Origin: Patescibacteria group bacterium
GTDB lineage: Bacteria; Patescibacteriota; Minisyncoccia; Phycocordibacterales; EsbW-18
Assembly (NCBI GenBank): GCA_030917725.1
Contig: JAUPUE010000060.1
Span: 1-10,524, forward strand
DNA length: 10,524 bases
Direction: 5' to 3'
Positions 7,221-10,524 of this stretch are shown here, piece after piece. A program made the position numbers and the translations under genes. Under the pieces are notes generated by a model, which searched no databases, was not told the origin of the DNA, and saw only the letters and a program-made list of their open reading frames with translations. The first letter of the stretch is position 1; each line of letters starts with the position of its first letter.

Positions 7221-7315
7221 TAGAAATTGGGTCTTTGAGAATGATTGCTTCGTGATTTAAGTCCATCGTGGTGGGTTCAAACCACGAAGCAATCTCCCCG
7301 AAAGGAGCCATCACC
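7221..7315 (+). promoter_or_regulatory. structured 5' leader of small membrane-protein gene 1
   Basis: GATTGCTTCGTG (7243-7254) pairs perfectly with CACGAAGCAATC (7283-7294). A competing 7-bp helix, TCGTGGT (7266-7272) with ACCACGA (7281-7287), shares its 3' arm with the first. Downstream, CTCC (7294-7297) can pair with GGAG (7304-7307), which is the Shine-Dalgarno core of the gene, with loop CCGAAA. The long helix uses C7294 and so competes with this mask at one base. No T-tract follows, so this is not a terminator. The layout suggests translational control, but it matches no riboswitch class I recognise. Confidence 0.55.
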
Positions 7316-7621
7316 ATGTCCCTTCTTCTTTATGTTTCGATTGTTATTTTCATCATCACACTGGTTCTGATGGTGATTCTTCACCGGGTGCAGCGCCAGG
7401 ACGTCTTCTTGAATAGGCGGCGATTGGTGCTAGCACTTAGGCTCAACGCCTCAACCACTTTGGCGAGCGTGGTGCTTGCTGGAACGATAATCATGAAAAG
7501 GGGCTGGCCACTAGGTACGGAGGTAACCATGTCCGTGCTAGTCGTGATGCTTCTTATATGGATTGGAGCGTTGGTCAGTTCACTTCTCGGGATACCCATT
7601 GTCAAATTCGTTAGGAGGTAG
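7316..7621 (+). CDS. small three-helix membrane protein 1 (unknown function)
   Basis: The product has 101 residues. Hydrophobic segments lie at about 3-22, 45-60 and 71-92, separated by a basic loop (HRVQRQDVFLNRRR, 23-36) and ended by a basic tail (KFVRR). The positive-inside rule predicts the first loop and the C-terminus in the cytoplasm. No family is recognised. The start at 7316 has a clear Shine-Dalgarno, AAAGGAG (7301-7307), 8 nt upstream; an in-frame GTG at 7268 lies inside the leader hairpin and is not preferred. The gene has its own promoter, leader and terminator, so it is monocistronic. Use of a Shine-Dalgarno separates it from the housekeeping genes around it. It may be distantly related to the protein encoded at 7781, since both carry a W-P-x-G stretch before the last helix, but this similarity is weak. 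Confidence 0.75.
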   Translation: MSLLLYVSIVIFIITLVLMVILHRVQRQDVFLNRRRLVLALRLNASTTLASVVLAGTIIMKRGWPLGTEVTMSVLVVMLLIWIGALVSSLLGIPIVKFVRR

Positions 7622-7691
7622 AACGGCAGGTGCTCTTCTACCACAGGTCCACCGACGAGCCCACGCTCCGTCAGGTGGGCTTTTCGTTTTT
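7617..7691 (+). terminator. tandem hairpins and intrinsic terminator after small gene 1
   Basis: A first hairpin, GGTAGAA (7617-7623) with TTCTACC (7636-7642), includes the stop codon TAG in its stem. A second, AGCCCAC (7658-7664) with GTGGGCT (7675-7681), is followed by the T-rich tract TTTTCGTTTTT (7681-7691) and is a typical Rho-independent terminator. Confidence 0.85.
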
Positions 7692-7706
7692 ATGGAAAGT
7701 AACTGC

Positions 7707-7734
7707 TTGATTTTTTCCAACGCTCTGGCATTGT
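7707..7734 (+). promoter_or_regulatory. possible promoter of small membrane-protein gene 2
   Basis: TTGATT (7707-7712), a 16-bp spacer, then TGG-CATTGT (7726-7734). The architecture (16-bp spacer, extended -10) copies that of the gene 1 promoter, although the -10 hexamer matches consensus at only three positions. A promoter is expected here because a strong terminator lies just upstream. Confidence 0.4.
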
Positions 7735-7780
7735 CTCTGCAGAACGAAACATTCTTTGGGAGACCAGAAAGGGGTGACCG

Positions 7781-8080
7781 ATGTTCATGCCGCTCGTTTG
7801 GACCGTCGTTGTCGTCGTCGGGATCGTGCTCACGAGAGCCCTCTGGGAGGGTTCCTGGGAGCGCATCAAAGTGCTGGGGCTGTCAGTTGCCGCAGCTCTC
7901 GTCGCGAGGGGTGTGGGGTGGCTGGACGGCCACCTTGCCCAGTGGCCGTGGGGAATCGGGACTTTCAGCTCGGCCATGTGCGGAGTTGTGGGTCTGGTGC
8001 TCTGGGTTCTCGCTCTCATCGGCATCCTGAAAGCGGTCTTCGAGGGTCTCGAGAATCTGAAGACTTCGAACGGCTACTGA
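7781..8080 (+). CDS. small membrane protein 2 (unknown function)
   Basis: The product has 99 residues. Hydrophobic segments lie at about 4-19, 31-45 (weaker) and 62-86. Tryptophan is frequent (W7, W22, W26, W47, W55, W57, W75). The C-terminus is a short charged tail (EGLENLKTSNGY). No family is recognised. The start at 7781 follows a Shine-Dalgarno, AAAGGGG (7768-7774), by 6 nt; a second ATG two codons later is possible. It ends in TGA and is followed at once by a terminator. The coding sequence looks richer in G and C than gene 1 and the housekeeping genes, which could point to a separate origin. With gene 1 it forms a pair of independently transcribed short membrane-protein genes inserted between metG and tatD. 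Confidence 0.7.
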   Translation: MFMPLVWTVVVVVGIVLTRALWEGSWERIKVLGLSVAAALVARGVGWLDGHLAQWPWGIGTFSSAMCGVVGLVLWVLALIGILKAVFEGLENLKTSNGY

Positions 8081-8093
8081 CTCTGTACCAAGA

Positions 8094-8136
8094 CTCCGCA
8101 GGAGGGCTCCGACGCCCCCGCGGAGCCTTCTTGTTT
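8094..8136 (+). terminator. intrinsic terminator after small gene 2
   Basis: GGCTCCG (8105-8111) pairs with CGGAGCC (8121-8127), followed by TTCTTGTTT (8128-8136). An alternative 5' arm, CTCCGC (8094-8099), can pair with GCGGAG (8120-8125), so two folds compete for the same 3' arm. The T-rich tract runs directly into the extended -10 of tatD. Confidence 0.8.
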
Positions 8137-8137
8137 C

Positions 8138-8146
8138 TGGTATCCT
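8138..8146 (+). promoter_or_regulatory. extended -10 promoter of tatD
   Basis: TGG-TATCCT is an extended -10 element whose hexamer ends 6 nt before the ATG at 8153. There is no Shine-Dalgarno and no -35 box, the latter position being the terminator stem. The terminator-promoter-ATG order repeats that seen in front of gatC. Confidence 0.6.
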
Positions 8147-8152
8147 TCTCTC

Positions 8153-8938
8153 ATGACTTTCAAACACATCGACATACATTCACACCTCAATTTCTCGCAA
8201 TTCGACGAGGATCGTGAGGCTATCATCGCCGAGATGAAAGACATCGGCATGGCGACTATCTGCGTCGGCACTGATAAGAAAACATCTGCCGAATCGGTGG
8301 AGCTTGCTGCACAGCACGACAATATCTATGCAACGGTCGGTATCCATCCGACCCACATCGAGGAATCAGAAGGGAAGTGGGAGGTCTTCGACGAGGCTTA
8401 TTATGAATCGCTTCTTTCGCCCAAGGTTGTGGCGGTGGGCGAGTGCGGTCTTGATTACTTCCGTCCGCCTTTCAATAAGGAAAAACAGAAAGAGCTTTTT
8501 ATACAGCAGATTCAATTCGCACAAAAGCATCAGCTCCCGCTCATGCTCCACTGCCGTTCATCAAAAGGCACACAGGATGCATACGAAGACGCACTCGATA
8601 TCCTTGCAGGGTCCCCTGATGTGAAAGGGAACTTCCATTTTTTTGTTGGTGATACATCAATCGCCGAGCGAGCGGTCGAGAAAGGCTTCACACTCTCGTT
8701 CGACGGGCCGATTACCTTTGCAAGTGATTATGACGAGACAATCAAATCGATTCCGGCAGATATGATCATGGCCGAGACTGACGCACCCTTTGCGGCACCG
8801 GTACCTCATCGTGGTAAGCGCAATTCGCCCCTTTTCGTCACCTTTGTCTCTGATCGCTTGGCGGATATCAGGGGTGAGGATAGGGAAGCGTTTCGTGCAC
8901 AAACACTTGAGAATGCGAAGAGAGTATTTGGCCTTTAA
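8153..8938 (+). CDS. tatD: TatD family metal-dependent hydrolase (putative DNase)
   Basis: TatD-type enzymes are cytoplasmic TIM-barrel hydrolases with divalent metals; characterised members act as DNases (3'-5' exonuclease, DNA repair or fragmentation). The 261-residue length is normal. All expected metal ligands are visible: H9-x-H11 (DIHSH), E97 in GECGLDY, H133 in MLHC, H162 in NFHFF, and D210 in AETDAPF. GIHP (63-66), PVPHRGKRNSP (216-226) and the C-terminal NAKRVFG are further family signatures. The start at 8153 is supported by the -10 box 6 nt upstream. It is the only gene in its unit that can be seen. The symbol follows the family name; the exact substrate is not known and YcfH/YjjV-type paralogues cannot be excluded. 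Confidence 0.93.
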   Translation: MTFKHIDIHSHLNFSQFDEDREAIIAEMKDIGMATICVGTDKKTSAESVELAAQHDNIYATVGIHPTHIEESEGKWEVFDEAYYESLLSPKVVAVGECGLDYFRPPFNKEKQKELFIQQIQFAQKHQLPLMLHCRSSKGTQDAYEDALDILAGSPDVKGNFHFFVGDTSIAERAVEKGFTLSFDGPITFASDYDETIKSIPADMIMAETDAPFAAPVPHRGKRNSPLFVTFVSDRLADIRGEDREAFRAQTLENAKRVFGL

Positions 8939-9128
8939 AACTGACTAAGCGGAGCAGTCCATCCCTTCTGTGGAGCGAGGACTGTTTGAGGAGTCGCCGG
9001 AGGGCGCGACGAGTTCCGCAGCGGAACAAGAAGGGGTGGCTGTGGAGCGATTTCACACGGACCGCGCAGCGAAAGTCATACCCCGTTTGGAATAGTGGTC
9101 CCCACATAAACAATTCCTAAAAAGACCC
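8939..9128 (+). other. structured intergenic region between tatD and rpsF
   Basis: CCATCCCTTCT (8959-8969) can pair over its full 11 bases with AGAAGGGGTGG (9029-9039), one pair being G-U. Inside lie two hairpins: GTCGC/GCGAC (8993-8997 and 9006-9010) and GTTCCG-CAG-CGGAAC (9013-9027). CAGTCC (8955-8960) can instead pair with GGACTG (8979-8984). Together they form a possible multibranched fold. There is no T-tract and no strong promoter, so an independent ncRNA is not shown. A frame from GTG 8970 to TAG 9093-9095 is open for 41 codons but has neither ATG nor ribosome-binding site. It might be a dispersed intergenic repeat, a decayed gene or an extended 3' UTR of tatD. Confidence 0.4.
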
Positions 9129-9157
9129 TTGCAGGAGGCCCTAGAACGTGCTAATTT
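9129..9157 (+). promoter_or_regulatory. promoter of the rpsF-ssb-rpsR operon
   Basis: TTGCAG (9129-9134), a 17-bp spacer, and TAATTT (9152-9157) preceded by TGC (9149-9151). The hexamer ends 7 nt before the ATG at 9165, so the operon message should be leaderless. Among the start-adjacent promoters it is the only one with a plausible -35 element, fitting the high expression expected of ribosomal protein genes. Confidence 0.65.
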
Positions 9158-9164
9158 GTAGCGC

Positions 9165-9695
9165 ATGACAGACGAACAAGAGATTGTAGGAACAGAGGCA
9201 GACATGGAGGATTCTCGTATCTACGAGGCCGCTTTTCATATCGTTCCAAGCCTCGATGAGGCCGGAGCAGCAGCAGAAGTAGCTGATATCAAGAAATTCC
9301 TCGTTTCGAACGGTGCAACTATCCTCGGTTCAGGTGAGCCTATGCTCATGGAACTTGCATACGAAATCCAAAAGGATATCGACCGCAAGCGCCACACCTT
9401 CACCCGTGCGTACTTCGCATGGTTCGTATTCGAAGCTAGCCCCGAAGCCGCTCACGCGGTCAAGGAGATGCTTGGTGCACGCCTCACGCTTGTTCGTTCA
9501 CTCCTTATCAAGACCTCAAAAGAGGCAGCAAGCGACCGCCGCCACCCTGCGCTCCTCGCGACTCCTTCGAACGAAGCTCCTGTAGTCGAGGAACCTGTCG
9601 AAGTCGAAGAAGCTCCTGTAGCAGCTGACGAAGAAAAGAAGCCTATGGATGTCGAAGTAGTTGATGCTGAGATCGCAAAGCTCGTTGTTGAATAG
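9165..9695 (+). CDS. rpsF: 30S ribosomal protein S6 with acidic C-terminal tail
   Basis: S6 binds 16S rRNA in the 30S platform as a heterodimer with S18. The S6 fold occupies about residues 17-117, from SRIYEAAFHIVPSLDE through the GATILGSGEPMLMELAYEI strand region to the RAYFAWFVFEA strand and the following helix. It is much longer than the usual 95-135 residues: there is an acidic N-terminal stretch (TDEQEIVGTEADMED) and a tail at about 136-176 rich in E, V, P and A. Acidic tails occur on some S6 proteins, including the polyglutamylated E. coli form. The ATG at 9165 is favoured by the promoter 7 nt upstream; an in-frame ATG at 9204 would remove the N-terminal extension. First gene of the conserved rpsF-ssb-rpsR operon. 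Confidence 0.92.
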   Translation: MTDEQEIVGTEADMEDSRIYEAAFHIVPSLDEAGAAAEVADIKKFLVSNGATILGSGEPMLMELAYEIQKDIDRKRHTFTRAYFAWFVFEASPEAAHAVKEMLGARLTLVRSLLIKTSKEAASDRRHPALLATPSNEAPVVEEPVEVEEAPVAADEEKKPMDVEVVDAEIAKLVVE

Positions 9696-9729
9696 AGGGT
9701 TTTACCAAGCACTCTAACGACCACACATC

Positions 9730-10197
9730 ATGTATCTCAACAAAGCGCTCATCTACGGCAATCTGACTCGTGACCCTGAGCTCAAGTCGCTTCCGTCGGG
9801 ATCAGCAGTTGCTACGTTTGGTATGGCTACCAACCGTGTTTGGATGGACAAAGACCGAAACAAGCAGGAGACCACGGAGTTCCACAACATCGTTATCTTC
9901 GGCAAGCAGGCCGAAACCACCGCGCAGTACCTTCGCAAGGGTTCAGCAGCTCTCATCGAAGGCCGTATCGTTACTCGCAGCTGGGACGACAAGAATGACG
10001 GCACCAAGAAGTACCGCACTGAAATCGTCGCAGAACGTGTACAATTCGGTCCACGCGCTGGAGGTCCAGGAGGCGCTCCTGCAACCGGTGGCGAGGCGGT
10101 AGCATCACGCGGTGGCGCCAAGGAGCCTGAGATGGACACCATCCAGTACCCAGACGCTCAGAGCGAAGGCATCAACCCAGAAGATATCCCATTTTAA
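9730..10197 (+). CDS. ssb: single-stranded DNA-binding protein
   Basis: SSB coats single-stranded DNA during replication, recombination and repair and recruits partners through its C-terminal tip. The 155-residue protein has an OB-fold at about 1-110, starting MYLNKALIYGNLTRDPELK, with the conserved NRVW and TTEFHNIVIFGKQAE segments and the KGSAALIEGRI strand. A glycine/alanine-rich linker follows (about 111-130). The terminus NPEDIPF keeps the acidic-hydrophobic tip that binds SSB partner proteins. It begins 34 nt after rpsF with no Shine-Dalgarno, and rpsR follows 9 nt after its stop codon. Confidence 0.96.
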   Translation: MYLNKALIYGNLTRDPELKSLPSGSAVATFGMATNRVWMDKDRNKQETTEFHNIVIFGKQAETTAQYLRKGSAALIEGRIVTRSWDDKNDGTKKYRTEIVAERVQFGPRAGGPGGAPATGGEAVASRGGAKEPEMDTIQYPDAQSEGINPEDIPF

Positions 10198-10206
10198 ACA
10201 AATCAT

Positions 10207-10404
10207 ATGCAGTGTTATTTCACCAAGAACAAGATTGAATTCATCGACTATAAGGACACCGAGATGTTGAAGCTTTTCATCAACTCGTACGGTCGTATGA
10301 AGACCCGTCGCTACACAGGAGTCTGTGGTCGTCACCAGCGCCAAGTTGCCGAGGCAATCAAGCGCGCACGTATCATGGCGCTCATTCCGTTCATCGTTCA
10401 ATAA
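10207..10404 (+). CDS. rpsR: 30S ribosomal protein S18 (short N-terminus)
   Basis: S18 pairs with S6 on the 30S platform. The 65 residues match the family core: the YFTKNKIEFIDYKD strand region, LKLFINSYGRM, the TRRYTGVCGRHQRQVAEAIKRAR basic block and the MALIPF end. The basic N-terminal tail usual in S18 (E. coli has about ten residues before this point) is absent: only Met-Gln precede Cys3. The start cannot lie further upstream because an in-frame TAA, the ssb stop codon, is four codons earlier. Of the four zinc-ligand positions of Cys-containing S18 proteins (C-x2-C and C-x2-H), Cys3, Cys40 and His43 are present and position 6 is Thr. No Shine-Dalgarno is visible; translation probably depends on ssb. 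Confidence 0.95.
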   Translation: MQCYFTKNKIEFIDYKDTEMLKLFINSYGRMKTRRYTGVCGRHQRQVAEAIKRARIMALIPFIVQ

Positions 10405-10499
10405 AGGATACGAGGATACAAAGATACTAGGATACAAAAAACCGACATTGCGTCGGTGTTTTTGTTTGTATCCTTGTATCCTCGTCGCCTTGTATCCTT
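10404..10499 (+). repeat. inverted array of 8-bp units around a terminator (4 + 4 + 4 register)
   Basis: The left arm has four tandem octamers: AAGGATAC, GAGGATAC, AAAGATAC, TAGGATAC (10404-10435). The right arm has four reverse-complement octamers: GTATCCTT, GTATCCTC, GTCGCCTT, GTATCCTT (10468-10499). The spacer is 32 bp, four octamer lengths, and contains the terminator core. The outermost units pair perfectly and the inner ones with one or more mismatches. The first unit begins on the last base of the rpsR stop codon, exactly as the heptamer array does after gatA. Confidence 0.85.
10436..10467. terminator. bidirectional-type terminator after rpsR
   Basis: ACCGAC (10441-10446) pairs with GTCGGT (10452-10457) around a 5-nt loop. 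An A-run (10436-10441) precedes it and TTTTT (10459-10463) follows, so the hairpin can work in either direction. It closes the rpsF-ssb-rpsR operon and may also serve a convergent gene beyond the window. The flanking octamer arrays could extend the stem. Confidence 0.8.
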
Positions 10500-10524
10500 A
10501 CGAAATTCGTCCGACGTATTCGTG

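Noticed and set aside
7266..7290. tRNA-like T-arm (GGTTCAAACC) in the leader of small gene 1
   Set aside because: In the required T-arm register only three of five stem pairs form, and no acceptor, D-arm, anticodon arm or CCA end can be placed around it.
7268..7315. GTG start adding 16 residues to small membrane protein 1
   Set aside because: It falls inside the leader hairpin with no ribosome-binding site, whereas AAAGGAG precedes the ATG at 7316 at good spacing.
8970..9095. 41-residue peptide from a GTG start between tatD and rpsF
   Set aside because: There is no ATG, Shine-Dalgarno or adjacent -10 box, and the same bases form strong hairpins; kept only as part of the structured region.
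10404..10499. CRISPR-like array
   Set aside because: Units are 8 bp with no unique spacers between them, the two halves are inverted relative to each other, and no cas gene is near.

Overview
The window looks like a chromosomal segment of a Patescibacteria (CPR) bacterium, most likely a Parcubacteria-type lineage. This is inference from four things: small compact genes, a two-gene gatC-gatA unit without gatB, an S18 with a very short N-terminus, and promoters that sit directly against start codons. TGA acts as a stop codon (end of the 7781-8080 gene) and is absent inside the reading frames, so the reassigned-UGA code of Gracilibacteria/Absconditabacteria is not used. All supported genes are on the + strand.

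Layout: 1-44 possible tail of an upstream gene; 68-110 terminator; 126-1846 gatC-gatA (amidotransferase subunits); 1846-1901 an inverted array of 7-bp units; 1916-2596 a two-helix membrane protein with a HEPN-like R-x4-H motif; 2622-4559 a large N-terminally anchored protein of repeated DUF11/Ig-like domains; 4629-7166 an AI-2E/PerM-family transporter followed by methionyl-tRNA synthetase; 7187-8136 two small monocistronic membrane-protein genes, each with a Shine-Dalgarno site, a probable promoter and a terminator; 8153-8938 a TatD-family metal-dependent hydrolase; 8939-9128 a structured intergenic stretch; 9165-10404 rpsF-ssb-rpsR; 10404-10499 an inverted array of 8-bp units around a terminator.

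Functionally most of the window is housekeeping: charging of tRNA (GatCA, MetRS), the S6/S18 platform proteins with SSB, and TatD. The cell-envelope part consists of the HEPN-like membrane protein, the DUF11-type protein, the transporter and the two small membrane proteins.

Three signals go beyond routine annotation. (1) Five of six genes that begin transcription units have a -10 box ending 6-7 nt before the ATG and no Shine-Dalgarno, which predicts leaderless mRNAs; only the two small membrane-protein genes depart from this. (2) Two intergenic elements share one design: short tandem words on the left, their reverse complements on the right, a spacer that is a whole multiple of the same period, and the first unit starting on the last base of the preceding stop codon. 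(3) The first small membrane-protein gene has a near-consensus promoter and a roughly 95-nt folded leader that could mask its ribosome-binding site. No defence island, CRISPR array, prophage or insertion sequence is visible.
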